This document shows positions 8,272 through 16,703 of a stretch of DNA of 35,809 nucleotides, piece by piece. The DNA comes from Dyella silvatica. Lineage in GTDB: Bacteria > Pseudomonadota > Gammaproteobacteria > Xanthomonadales > Rhodanobacteraceae. The position numbers were made by a program, and so were the translations under genes. Location: assembly GCF_026283955.1 (NCBI RefSeq), contig NZ_JAPDPE010000047.1, forward strand, positions 1 to 35,809, in the 5' to 3' direction. Under the pieces are notes generated by a model. It saw only the letters and a program-made list of their open reading frames with translations, had not been told where the DNA came from and ran no database searches. Within the stretch, counting starts at the first letter, position 1. Every line of letters begins with the position of its first letter.

Positions 8272-8748
8272 ATGAAGCGCAGTCACGCAGGCTTATTCAT
8301 CGCGGTGTTGTTTGTAGCGTGTTTTGTCGTCGTGGGCTACTGGGCCTGGCAACAGATCGACCCAGGCCATGCCGACAGGGCCGAGATAGGCAAGCTTCAT
8401 CAAGCCGATATCGCCGCGACCCTGCATGCAAACCCGGACGAATTGGCCGCATTATGGGCCGATGACGGTGTTTTGCTGGGACAGGACGAACCGGCCATCA
8501 GCGGCAGCAAAGCGCTGCGGGCCTTTTACGCCAAAGACGATACCAAGGTCTTGCAGTACACGCCGCACATTCAAGACCTGCGGATCGGCAGAAGAACGGC
8601 CACCGAGTGGGGCTACTTCGATGCCACGTTTCAGGACGCCGGGAAGCCGCCCGAAACGTTTCACGGCCGCTTTCTGCGCACCATGAAAAAACAGAAAGAC
8701 GGCCATTGGAAGTTCGTCCGGATCATGTGGCAGAGGGACCACGCCTGA
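8272..8748 (+). CDS. Membrane-anchored NTF2-like (SnoaL/DUF4440-type) protein
   Basis: The protein is 158 residues. An N-terminal transmembrane helix (LFIAVLFVACFVVVGYWAW, about residues 8-26) is followed by an NTF2-like cone fold: HQADIAATLHANPDELAALWADDGVLL, then SKALRAFYAKDD, then paired strands ATEWGYFDATF and GRFLRTMKKQKDGHWKFVRIMW. The pattern 'adia a l..ndpd.la.lwaddavll' is common to SgcJ/EcaC/DUF4440 proteins. These range from small enzymes to ligand-binding proteins, so no activity can be assigned. GGAG lies about 9 nt before ATG. It stands alone between piuC and a small ORF. Confidence 0.75.
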   Translation: MKRSHAGLFIAVLFVACFVVVGYWAWQQIDPGHADRAEIGKLHQADIAATLHANPDELAALWADDGVLLGQDEPAISGSKALRAFYAKDDTKVLQYTPHIQDLRIGRRTATEWGYFDATFQDAGKPPETFHGRFLRTMKKQKDGHWKFVRIMWQRDHA

Positions 8749-8847
8749 GCGAACCGGTTGCTGCCCCACGCCCTACTACCCCACGCCGGGGGATAGGCCT
8801 GCCGAACGGCCGCGCGATAGAATCCGCCGAACCTCAAGGAAGCACAT

Positions 8848-9027
8848 ATGAGCCCTACGCCTACGGACCCCACCGCCATCGAAGGGCAAACTTCGGACGG
8901 CAGCGTGCCGCCCGCCACGCCGCATCCACCGGGCCACAATGTGCTCGATACGCTGGAAATAGCCGCGCTCGACGAGATCCTGCACGAAGCCGCACTGCGC
9001 AACTCAAGCCTGCGCACGCCACGCTGA
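8848..9027 (+). CDS. Small hypothetical protein (59 aa)
   Basis: ATG at 8848 has an AAGGA ribosome-binding site (8836-8840) at good spacing, and the frame closes at TGA 9025-9027. The N-terminal half is Pro/Thr/Ser-rich and looks disordered. The C-terminal part, LDTLEIAALDEILHEAALRN, looks like an amphipathic helix. No family recognised. It converges on tag with 5 nt between stops, which leaves no room for a larger gene and supports it as real. Confidence 0.5.
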   Translation: MSPTPTDPTAIEGQTSDGSVPPATPHPPGHNVLDTLEIAALDEILHEAALRNSSLRTPR

Positions 9028-9032
9028 GCCCG

Positions 9033-9614
9033 CTATCCGTGCAGGCCGGCACACACTTTGTGCCGGAAGCAGTCCACGCGATGGTCATTGACCATGCCGG
9101 TGGCCTGCATCAAGGCATAGCAAATCGTGCTGCCGACGAAGCGGAAGCCTTTCTTCTTCAGCTCTTTACTCATGCGGTCTGACAGCGGCGTGGTAGCGGG
9201 TACGTCGCCGCGTTCGCGCCAGCGGTTCTGGATCGGCTTGCCGTCGACGAACGACCATAGATAGCCGTCCAGACTGCCGTGCTCATCGATCACCTTCAAC
9301 GCGGCGACAGCATTGTCGCGAGTCGAGCTGATTTTCAGACGATTGCGGATCAAACCCGGATCGAGCAGCAGCTTTTCCAGCTCACGGTCTTTCATCGCCG
9401 CCACGCGGGCAATCTCGAAATCGTGAAAAGCCCGGCGGTAGTTGTCACGCTTGGCCAGTACCGTGCGCCACGACAAACCGGCCTGCGCGCCTTCGAGGCA
9501 AAGAAACTCAAACAAGGCCTGATCGTCATGCAGGGGCACACCCCACTCGGCGTCGTGATAGTCGCGTTCGATGTCGCTGCCGGAAGCCCAGTGACAACGG
9601 ATGAGTGGCGCCAT
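9033..9614 (-). CDS. tag: DNA-3-methyladenine glycosylase I
   Basis: A base-excision repair enzyme removing 3-methyladenine from alkylated DNA. The start at 9614 is chosen because AGGAG lies 8 nt upstream; this gives 193 aa, close to E. coli Tag (187). Family signatures are all present: RCHWASG at the N-terminus, YHDAEWGVPLHDD, FEFLCLEGAQAGLSW, the catalytic-pocket Glu in this block, KKKGFRFVGSTICYALMQ, and NDHRVDC (zinc-binding His and Cys). A longer in-frame start at 9641 has no ribosome-binding site. It stands alone, between a small convergent ORF and the MHYT gene. Confidence 0.95.
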   Translation of the reverse strand: MAPLIRCHWASGSDIERDYHDAEWGVPLHDDQALFEFLCLEGAQAGLSWRTVLAKRDNYRRAFHDFEIARVAAMKDRELEKLLLDPGLIRNRLKISSTRDNAVAALKVIDEHGSLDGYLWSFVDGKPIQNRWRERGDVPATTPLSDRMSKELKKKGFRFVGSTICYALMQATGMVNDHRVDCFRHKVCAGLHG

Positions 9615-9670
9615 ACCTGCATCTCCTATCGAAGGAGGCACAGGATAGCGCCACCATCGCCATTTTGAGG

Positions 9671-10414
9671 CTAAATGCTCACCTGGGCCCGGCGTTGCTG
9701 CCGCATGTAATTGACGCCCAGCACCACCAGCAGCATCACCAGGGTGACAATGAAGATGCCGGCACCGAGATTGTTGCCGCGCAACCCATTGGCGAAATTC
9801 TCCGGCAGGCGTCCACCGTTGTCATCGAAATTGACGGCAGCCATGCCGGTGTAGTGCATGCCGCAGACAGCCACGCCCATGACCAAGGCACTGCCAAGCA
9901 TCTGCAGCGGACCACGCAGATTGAAGGCCAGCCACAGCGCGGCGATCGACGCGACAATGGCGATCCCCACCGAGACCGCCACCAGGCCCACGTTGTAGCT
10001 GATATCGGCCCCCATCATCATGGCCGCCATGCCCAGGTAGTGCATACCGGCCACACCCAGCCCCATGCACACGCCGGCGACCACTAATTTGGACCAGCTG
10101 AAAATGGCGCTTCCCGCCACCGCCAGCCCGATCGAACAGGCACCAAAAGCAATCAGCGCCGACATGGTGGTACGCGGTAAATCGTAGGTCACCGGCATAC
10201 CCGTGTCGCAGGCGAGCATGGCAATGAAATGCATCGCCCAGATCGCACCTACACCCATTACCGCGCCCGCGGCGAACACCCCGCTCCAGCGCTGACGGGC
10301 GGTTTGGGCATGTGGAATACCGACGGCTAGCTGCAAAGCCGTGAATGAACCAAGGACTGCGATCACGTACGAAAGTACAACTAATAACAGGCTATAGTTC
10401 TGGTGCGCATGCAT
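9671..10414 (-). CDS. MHYT-domain integral membrane sensor (stand-alone)
   Basis: The protein is 247 residues with about seven hydrophobic helices. The MHYT signature occurs three times: AMHFIAM, GMHYLGM and GMHYTGM. In this family Met and His near the outer face are thought to bind copper or another metal and sense O2, CO or NO. Unlike many MHYT proteins it has no GGDEF, EAL or kinase output domain; the tail is only NYMRQQRRAQVSI. Any output must therefore go through a partner. The start at 10414 has AGGAG 7 nt upstream. Its 5' region shares operator-like motifs with the V4R-like gene upstream on the same strand. Confidence 0.92.
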   Translation of the reverse strand: MHAHQNYSLLLVVLSYVIAVLGSFTALQLAVGIPHAQTARQRWSGVFAAGAVMGVGAIWAMHFIAMLACDTGMPVTYDLPRTTMSALIAFGACSIGLAVAGSAIFSWSKLVVAGVCMGLGVAGMHYLGMAAMMMGADISYNVGLVAVSVGIAIVASIAALWLAFNLRGPLQMLGSALVMGVAVCGMHYTGMAAVNFDDNGGRLPENFANGLRGNNLGAGIFIVTLVMLLVVLGVNYMRQQRRAQVSI

Positions 10415-10514
10415 GACTCATCTCCTGAAGGTCACGTGGATGTTGTGTGATTGGCCATACCGATCACACGCTAAACGTCTGTTGGCGAATGCCACGTCAA
10501 ATTCATTATTGAAT

Positions 10515-10558
10515 GCATTAATCGTCCTCTCGATGAAAACCGAGATCGTGATTAATGC
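10515..10558. promoter_or_regulatory. Inverted GATTAATGC motifs upstream of the MHYT gene
   Basis: GCATTAATC (10515-10523) and its exact reverse complement GATTAATGC (10550-10558) flank a 26-nt spacer that itself contains CTCG/CGAG. They lie about 100-140 bp upstream of the MHYT start. The same core, GATTAATC, appears twice upstream of the neighbouring V4R-like gene. This suggests binding sites for one regulator (inference). Confidence 0.45.
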
Positions 10559-10586
10559 AGAGCTGTCCTAGCTCAGTGCGAAATAC

Positions 10587-11360
10587 TCAATGCGAGATTT
10601 CGAGAATGCAATCGACGGCACCGTGGCTGCGGCAGTAAAGACTGCGCACAAGCACGGTTTGCGGATCAATAGATGCGCCCAGCAAACCCTCCAGATAACC
10701 ACTGAAGAATTTGCAGCCTGAGGGGCCACTCGGCGAGCATAATGGACTGTTATGAATATGTAGCTGTTCGCCGTGTTGTTCGACGCTGGCCAACGCGCGC
10801 AATGCCGGCACACCAATGCGCTTGACGGCATCGGATAAACCGAGCTTGGCGCCCATGGCGTAATCGCGCTTGAATACCCACACGCCGGTACGGCGACCGG
10901 CCAACTGTAAAGATGCATCGCGTGATTCGGGGGCTACCGCGCGTTGCAAGGTAAGCAACCAGGGCGTGATCCGCGGATAATCCTTCGCCAATTGCGGCAA
11001 CGCACTCTCGACCTGACGCACGTCAGGTCCGGCGGCGACTGGCGTAGCTGTAGCCGGCATCGAGGCCCTGGCTGCCGCTGGCGCACGTGCCGCAGGCGGT
11101 CCGCTGCTTGCCTGCGCGCCGCCGCCCTCGGATAAAGAGCTTTCGAAACTTCGCACGCGGGCATGCGTGCCTAGTGCTTCTTCCAGTGCCAACTGCTGCT
11201 CGGCGGGTCCACGTATGACCATGGTCAGCCAAGCGCCTTGATCATCCTGGGCCAGGCGTTGCCGCAATAATGTAAAACCATTTGCTACCACGGTACGGCC
11301 AAGTTCCACTAATAGGCCTTCCCGTCGATCCGACAAAATCTGGATCTCCAGCTCGATCAT
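10587..11360 (-). CDS. ACT-like plus V4R-like (4-vinyl-reductase fold) putative sensory protein
   Basis: Start at 11360, with a GGGGG stretch 9 nt upstream, gives 257 aa. Residues 1-75 resemble an ACT-type regulatory domain (MIELEIQILSDRREGLLVEL ... WLTMVIRGPAEQQLALEEAL). An Ala/Pro-rich linker follows. The C-terminal about 130 residues resemble a V4R small-molecule-binding domain: NSPLCSPSGPSGCKFFSGYLEGLLGA, then LYCRSHGAVDCILEIS. Four cysteines (CxxxxxxxC and CxxxxxxxC spacing) are positioned as in V4R domains and could bind metal or a cluster. No DNA-binding or catalytic output domain is visible. It is probably a ligand-sensing adaptor. It lies upstream of the MHYT sensor on the same strand, with a 172-bp gap carrying its own motif pair. 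Confidence 0.6.
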   Translation of the reverse strand: MIELEIQILSDRREGLLVELGRTVVANGFTLLRQRLAQDDQGAWLTMVIRGPAEQQLALEEALGTHARVRSFESSLSEGGGAQASSGPPAARAPAAARASMPATATPVAAGPDVRQVESALPQLAKDYPRITPWLLTLQRAVAPESRDASLQLAGRRTGVWVFKRDYAMGAKLGLSDAVKRIGVPALRALASVEQHGEQLHIHNSPLCSPSGPSGCKFFSGYLEGLLGASIDPQTVLVRSLYCRSHGAVDCILEISH

Positions 11361-11420
11361 TGAAGCATTCCCCCTATGCCTGCGCCGAATGCTGGTACAC
11401 AAGTTATATGGGGTCAAGAT

Positions 11421-11457
11421 GATTAATCGGAGCTGTGACGCACTTCGAAGATTAATC
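11421..11457. promoter_or_regulatory. Paired GATTAATC palindromes upstream of the V4R-like gene
   Basis: Two exact copies of the 8-bp palindrome GATTAATC (11421-11428 and 11450-11457) are spaced 29 bp start to start, close to three helical turns. They lie about 60-100 bp upstream of the V4R-like start. The same core occurs upstream of the MHYT gene. Confidence 0.45.
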
Positions 11458-11641
11458 ACAAAACTTAGACAAAGAGGCAGGCATGCTGACTCTTTAGCCG
11501 TGATTTTTTTGAATCCTTTTCAAACCAGGGAAACTTACGGATTCCATTGGCGGATTTTATCGGCTTGAAATGGCTTCTCTTATGCCGTGGCCATGCTCAA
11601 AAGATCGACAGGTAATCGTTGCACTCAAGCTGCAACTCAGG

Positions 11642-12556
11642 CTACCAAGGCAAGGCATCCAGATCGACATTGCCGCCGCTAAGCACCAGACCGACGCGCT
11701 TGCCCGCAAATAGCTGCGGTCGCTGCAGCACCGCGGCCAATACCGTGGCGCTGGATACTTCGATGACTTGCTTGAGTTCGCGCCACAGCAACTTCATCGC
11801 CGCGATGGTTTGCGCGTCACTGACAGTGATCACCTCGACACGATGCGCGCGCAGCACCTCGAAGTTGGGCTCGCCCAGCAACGTGCGTAGCCCGTCGCAA
11901 ACCGTATCGGGAACGAAGCTGCCGACGCGCGCACCTTGCGCCAGCGATCGCGCGGCATCATCGGCGCCTTCCGGTTCGGCGGCGTACAAGGCCAATTGCG
12001 GTAGCCATGCATGCGCGGCAATCGCGCAGCCGGAGGCCAGGCCGCCGCCGCCCACCGGGGTGATAAGCGCATCCAGGCCGCCGGACTGATTCAACAGCTC
12101 GCGTACCAGGCTGCCCTGCCCGGCCATGACACGCGGATCGGTATAGGGGTGCACCAGCTCTGCGCCGGTTGCTTGCTGGACTTCGGCAGCCTTGGCTTCG
12201 CGCGCTGCCTGGGTGGCGGCGCAGCGATGCAGGACGGCACCGGCCCGCTCAATCGCCTCGAGCTTGGCGCGCACGGCGCCTTCGGGCACGATCACATGTG
12301 CAGTGATGCCGCGTGTTGCCGCCGCCAGCGCCAGGGCATTGCCGTGATTGCCGGACGAGTGCGTAACCACACCGCGCTTGGCCTGCTCATCGTCCAGTGA
12401 CCAGACTGCGTTGCAGGCGCCACGAAATTTGAAGGCGCCGCCACGCTGCAGGTTCTCGCATTTGAAATGCAGCATGACCGGGGTGACATGGGCGTAGGGC
12501 GCGATGCGAGCCGCCGCGTCGCAAATATCGTCGAAACTTGGTACGGCAAGCGTCAT
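11642..12556 (-). CDS. PLP-dependent threonine/serine dehydratase-like protein with short internal deletion
   Basis: A fold-type II PLP enzyme of the threonine dehydratase/serine racemase family, which deaminates Ser, Thr or hydroxyaspartate to keto acids. Start at ATG 12556 (304 aa), overlapping the epimerase stop (TGATG). Visible are the PLP lysine in FKFRGA (K43), the phosphate/substrate loop SSGNHG, the glycine-rich loop VGGGGLASG and SGGNVD near the C-terminus. Between TPVM and LHFKCENLQ the family usually has about 13 more residues (the TPV-x-x-S-x-x-LD segment); here they are missing in frame. That segment contributes to the active-site entrance, so activity is uncertain. A GTG at 12559 is an alternative start. 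Confidence 0.85.
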   Translation of the reverse strand: MTLAVPSFDDICDAAARIAPYAHVTPVMLHFKCENLQRGGAFKFRGACNAVWSLDDEQAKRGVVTHSSGNHGNALALAAATRGITAHVIVPEGAVRAKLEAIERAGAVLHRCAATQAAREAKAAEVQQATGAELVHPYTDPRVMAGQGSLVRELLNQSGGLDALITPVGGGGLASGCAIAAHAWLPQLALYAAEPEGADDAARSLAQGARVGSFVPDTVCDGLRTLLGEPNFEVLRAHRVEVITVSDAQTIAAMKLLWRELKQVIEVSSATVLAAVLQRPQLFAGKRVGLVLSGGNVDLDALPW

Positions 12557-13554
12557 CACGACCCCATCTCCACGCCACAGCGATAGCGGCGCTCGGCACC
12601 GGGCTCCAAGCGAATGGCAGCAGCGCAGTCGTCTCGATTAAAGGCATCGGCCATGCTTTGCATCGGCTCCAGGGCCAGTGCGCGGCGTTGATCGCGATTG
12701 ACCGTGTCGGCGCTGAATACCAGCATCACGCCGGACTCTTGCCATACCGCCAGCTGCAAACCGCTGGCGGGATCGCGCAGCCGTGTCCGCGCGCGGCCAT
12801 CGGCATCCAGATGCAACTCCGCATAGGCATGATTGAGCTCAAGCGCACCGATACGGCGCGGCGTGCGGAAGTCCATGGCCGGTACGTCATCCAGCGATTG
12901 GTAAGCCGCAGTGCCGGCCAGCGGAATGTAATCGGCGTTGGTGCGGACCAGCTTGGCCGCGGGCACGCTCAACTCCCAATCGTCGACGTATCCATCGGCC
13001 ACGCGAAGATAGGGATGCCAGCCAAAAAAACATGGCGCGGCGCGATCGCCTACGTTGCGCATCACGGTTTCGAGGCTGAGCCCGTCGTCGGCCAGCGTAT
13101 AGCGCACGCTGATATCCAGCGCGTAGGGATAGCCTGGATGCACGCCGGGACGAATCGAGCGATTGGCAAAAACCACCGTAGCGCCAGCCTCATCGGCCAT
13201 CGCCGACTCGATCGAAAAATCTTCGTCGCGCAAATACCCGTGCCGGGCAGCGCGGGCCGCCCCTTCGATACCCGGCTGCAAATCGTGCCACTCGCCGGCG
13301 AAGCGATAACGTGCATCGTCGACGCGGTTGGCATACGGCGCCATCACCGCAAAGCGCGAACCCGGCCGTGCCTCCAGCTCGGCGGCATCGCGAAAACCAT
13401 CCGCCAGATCGAATAGCTGGCCTTGCCGTAGCAGCTCCAGACTAAGCACCGTGGCGCCACGGCGCGCAATACGCACCCGCCACTGCTTTGTGCTGTCGCT
13501 CAACCCGACCACTTGATGAGATCCCAACAGCTCATGCTCGACCCGGTAGCGCAT
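12556..13554 (-). CDS. Aldose 1-epimerase family protein (galactose mutarotase-like)
   Basis: Interconverts alpha and beta anomers of aldoses. ATG 13554 is preceded by AGGAC at good spacing and gives 332 aa; the in-frame ATG at 13578 lacks a ribosome-binding site. Features: GSRFAVMAPYANRVDDARYRF (the family's 'NRI..G.F' sugar-binding region), ARHGYLRDEDF, FFGWHPYLRV carrying the catalytic His, and ALEPMQSMADAFN carrying the catalytic Glu. The sugar is not predictable. It is translationally coupled to the dehydratase and divergent from pepN, with 68 bp between the starts. Confidence 0.88.
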   Translation of the reverse strand: MRYRVEHELLGSHQVVGLSDSTKQWRVRIARRGATVLSLELLRQGQLFDLADGFRDAAELEARPGSRFAVMAPYANRVDDARYRFAGEWHDLQPGIEGAARAARHGYLRDEDFSIESAMADEAGATVVFANRSIRPGVHPGYPYALDISVRYTLADDGLSLETVMRNVGDRAAPCFFGWHPYLRVADGYVDDWELSVPAAKLVRTNADYIPLAGTAAYQSLDDVPAMDFRTPRRIGALELNHAYAELHLDADGRARTRLRDPASGLQLAVWQESGVMLVFSADTVNRDQRRALALEPMQSMADAFNRDDCAAAIRLEPGAERRYRCGVEMGS

Positions 13555-13622
13555 CGACTTGTCCTGTCCGTAAAGCACCGCATGTTAGCCTGCATCACTC
13601 TGCGACAACTGACTTTCCCGAT

Positions 13623-16292
13623 ATGAATGCACGCCCTGACTCCGCCTCTGCTCCCATTCTGCTTAGCGACTATCGCCCCCCTGCATGGCGGGTCGAGCAT
13701 ATCGAGCTGGACTTCGATCTCGGCATCGATGCCACCGAAGTACGCGCCGCGTTGCGGCTGCGGCATGACCCGGCGCAGGCCATTCCATTGCGTCTGGATG
13801 GCGAGGGGCTGGAGTTGCTGAGCATCACCCTGGACGGCCAGCCGGTACCGGCTGGTAGTTATCGTTATGCGGACAACCTGCTGGAAATCGATAACGCCCG
13901 CGACGGCAGCGTGCTGGAGACCCGCGTGCGACTGAACCCGGCGGCGAATACGGCACTGGAAGGTTTGTACCTGTCGGGCTCGCGCGATGCCGGCTTCTTG
14001 CTGACGCAATGCGAGGCGCAGGGCTTCCGCCACATCACTTTCTTTCCCGATCAACCCGACGTGCTGAGTAGTTACACCGTCACGCTGCGCGCCGACCGCG
14101 GGCGTTTTCCGGTGTTATTGGCCGGCGGCAACCCGGATGGCGCTGGTGACCTCGACGGCGGCCGGCATTGGGCGCGCTTTATCGATCCGCACCCAAAGCC
14201 GAGTTATTTGTTTGCCTTGGTCGCCGGCCGGCTGGAGAAGATCGAACGCGATTACCTGACCGCCGATGGCAGGCCGGTGCTACTGGTGATCTGGGCCGAG
14301 GCGGATGCGATTGAGCGCTGCCATTACGCCATGGACGCGCTGGAGCGTTCAATGCGCTGGGACGAGCAAGCCTACGGCCGCAACTACGATCTCGATGTAT
14401 TCCATGTGGTCGCCACCCACGACTTCAATATGGGTGCGATGGAGAACAAGGGCCTCAATATCTTCAATGCAAAATACCTGCTGGCCGACCCGGATAGCAC
14501 CACCGACGACGAATATCGCGCGGTGGAAGCGGTGGTGGCGCATGAGTACTTTCATAATTGGAGCGGCAACCGGGTGACCTGCCGCGACTGGTTTCAGCTT
14601 TCGCTGAAAGAGGGCCTGACGGTATTTCGCGAGCAACAGTTTTCTGCGCAGATGAACTCGCCTGCCCTTAAGCGTATTGAAGACGTGGCCTTGTTGCGCC
14701 GCGCACAGTTTCCCGAAGATGCCGGTCCGCTGGCGCACCCGGTGCGGCCCGCGGAATATCGCGAGATCAATAACTTCTATACCGCGACGGTGTATGAAAA
14801 AGGCTCGGAGCTGGTGCGCATGCTGGCCGGCCGGCTCGGCGACGCGGGCTTTCGCCGTGGCATGGATCTTTACTTTGCACGCAATGACGGCCGCGCCGCG
14901 ACGCTAGAGGATTTTCTCAGCGCACTGGGCGAAGCCAACGGTATCGACTTGATGCCTTATCTGGCCTGGTATGGCCAGGCTGGCACGCCACGGCTAAAGG
15001 CGCGCGGTCATTACGACGCGGCATCGCGTAGCTACACGCTGACGCTTAGCCAGCTCACCCAGCCAACCCCGGGACAGCCACACAAACAGGTGCTACCGAT
15101 ACCGGTGAAGCTGGCGCTATTTGCAGCCGACGGCCGCATGCTGCCATTGCACCTGCAAGGCCACGCCGATACCGCGGGCAACGAGCGTGTCGTGGTACTT
15201 GACCGTGCTGAGCAGTCGTTTGTGTTTCAGCAGATCGATGCACTACCGATACCGTCGCTGCTGCGTGGATTTTCCGCGCCGGTGATTCTCGATATCGACT
15301 ACGCGCCCGGCGAGCTGGCCTTGTTGCTGCGTCACGACAAGGATGGCTTCAATCGCTGGGAAGCTGCGCAGCAACTGGCCACCCGCGCTTACGACGCACT
15401 TCGGCACGGCGGCGATGCCACGGCGCTGAGCGCCTGGTGCGGCGCACTGGCCGAGCTGTTCGAGGATGCTCATCTTAATGACGACGCCTTGCTTGCCGAT
15501 TTGTTCACCCCGCCCGGCGAGATCGAGCTGGCCGAGCGCGAACAGGTCGTGGACCCAGCGCAGGTACACGCCCTGCGACAACAGCTACAACAGGAGCTTG
15601 GCGCGCGTATCGGTGGCGCCTCATTGCGGCGGCGCTACGAGGCGCTGGCATCGCAGACCCAGCGCCAGCTCGACGCCGCCAGTCAGGCGCAACGCCGGCT
15701 CAAGCGGCGTGTACTTGATTTGCTGTCGCTGATCGATGCGCCCTCGGCCCATGCGCTGGCTGCAGATCAATATATGAGTGCGCCCAGCATGACCGACCGC
15801 CTGGCGGCGCTCAGCGTGCTGGTGCGCGGCGACGCGCCACAGGCCGCCTCGGCGCTGGCCAACTTTCGCGAACGCCATGCGGGCGATCCACTGGCACTGG
15901 ATAAATGGTTTGCCGTGCAGACTCAGTTGCCGGGTGAGCTGACCCTGGCTCGCGTGCAGCTGCTGGAGAGCGACCCTGCCTTCACCCTGAAAAACCCGAA
16001 CCGGGTCAACGCCCTGTTTGGCGCCTGGGCGCGCAACAACCCTGCCGGATTCCATCGCATCGATGGTGCCGCTTATCGCTGGCTCGCCGAACGGCTACAG
16101 CAACTGGATTTGCTCAACCCCCAGGTCGCCGCCCGTCTGGCGACGGTGCTTAACGGCTGGAAGCGACTGGAGCCGGTACGCCGCGAGGCCGCGCGGTCGG
16201 CCATCATCAGCCTGAGTGCCGAGCCGCAGCTGTCGCGCAACCTGGCCGAGATCGTACAGAACATGCTGGGTAACGCTGCAGCGGGGGCTTAA
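13623..16292 (+). CDS. pepN: Aminopeptidase N (M1 zinc metallopeptidase)
   Basis: Cytosolic broad-specificity aminopeptidase. ATG 13623 gives 889 aa (E. coli PepN 870); the in-frame open reading upstream to 13488 overlaps the divergent epimerase and is not homologous. Key residues: the GAMEN exopeptidase motif at G271-N275, zinc ligands H307-E-Y-F-H311 and E330 in LSLKEGL, plus NNFYTATVYEKG with the transition-state Tyr. The C-terminal helical domain ends in EIVQNMLGNA. Full length with no gaps against my memory of the E. coli protein. The stop region folds with that of the convergent small gene. Confidence 0.97.
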   Translation: MNARPDSASAPILLSDYRPPAWRVEHIELDFDLGIDATEVRAALRLRHDPAQAIPLRLDGEGLELLSITLDGQPVPAGSYRYADNLLEIDNARDGSVLETRVRLNPAANTALEGLYLSGSRDAGFLLTQCEAQGFRHITFFPDQPDVLSSYTVTLRADRGRFPVLLAGGNPDGAGDLDGGRHWARFIDPHPKPSYLFALVAGRLEKIERDYLTADGRPVLLVIWAEADAIERCHYAMDALERSMRWDEQAYGRNYDLDVFHVVATHDFNMGAMENKGLNIFNAKYLLADPDSTTDDEYRAVEAVVAHEYFHNWSGNRVTCRDWFQLSLKEGLTVFREQQFSAQMNSPALKRIEDVALLRRAQFPEDAGPLAHPVRPAEYREINNFYTATVYEKGSELVRMLAGRLGDAGFRRGMDLYFARNDGRAATLEDFLSALGEANGIDLMPYLAWYGQAGTPRLKARGHYDAASRSYTLTLSQLTQPTPGQPHKQVLPIPVKLALFAADGRMLPLHLQGHADTAGNERVVVLDRAEQSFVFQQIDALPIPSLLRGFSAPVILDIDYAPGELALLLRHDKDGFNRWEAAQQLATRAYDALRHGGDATALSAWCGALAELFEDAHLNDDALLADLFTPPGEIELAEREQVVDPAQVHALRQQLQQELGARIGGASLRRRYEALASQTQRQLDAASQAQRRLKRRVLDLLSLIDAPSAHALAADQYMSAPSMTDRLAALSVLVRGDAPQAASALANFRERHAGDPLALDKWFAVQTQLPGELTLARVQLLESDPAFTLKNPNRVNALFGAWARNNPAGFHRIDGAAYRWLAERLQQLDLLNPQVAARLATVLNGWKRLEPVRREAARSAIISLSAEPQLSRNLAEIVQNMLGNAAAGA

Positions 16293-16308
16293 ACCCGCTC
16301 AAGCATGT
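16261..16308. terminator. Nested hairpin between pepN and the convergent small gene
   Basis: ACATGCT (16261-16267) pairs with AGCATGT (16302-16308), and inside it AGCGGG (16280-16285) pairs with CCCGCT (16294-16299). Both stop codons lie within or next to the structure. No T-run in either direction. Confidence 0.3.
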
Positions 16309-16520
16309 GCTGGCAGATCCTTCAGCTCGTCACGCAAGCGGCTTATGCGTGACTCCAGCTTTGGTCGCAGCGCGGCGCGCTCCTGCTCACTGCGGGCCTC
16401 CAGGTGTTCCATGGCCATTTCGACCTTGCTGATTTCAATCAGCAGGTCGTGATGCGAATGCACCCAGCCAAAATCCGCCTGCTTAAAATCGATCCGACCC
16501 ATATCAATTTGCTGCCCCAT
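16299..16520 (-). CDS. Small coiled-coil protein of unknown function (73 aa)
   Basis: A strong ribosome-binding site (GGAGGAG, 6 nt before the ATG at 16520) supports this ORF. The sequence has a short N-terminal segment (MGQQIDMGRIDFKQADFGWV) and then a charged helical stretch, LIEISKVEMAMEHLEARSEQ and onward, with heptad-like spacing. No family recognised. Convergent with pepN, with stops 6 nt apart. The long non-coding stretch upstream (16521-17143) may contain its leader. Confidence 0.65.
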   Translation of the reverse strand: MGQQIDMGRIDFKQADFGWVHSHHDLLIEISKVEMAMEHLEARSEQERAALRPKLESRISRLRDELKDLPAHA

Positions 16521-16703
16521 GACACTCCTCCGAGTGGTCCTACGTGTAGCGAAGCAACCACCATGCCAGGAACGTGATGAATTTCACGGCGCCGTCATGC
16601 GCTCGATCACAACCTGACGCACCGTGTCAGCAGCTGCCCCAATCGGACACCGTGTTTCGGGGAATACGCCCGTTTTAGTCACTTCGTGTTCACATGCTGC
16701 GGG

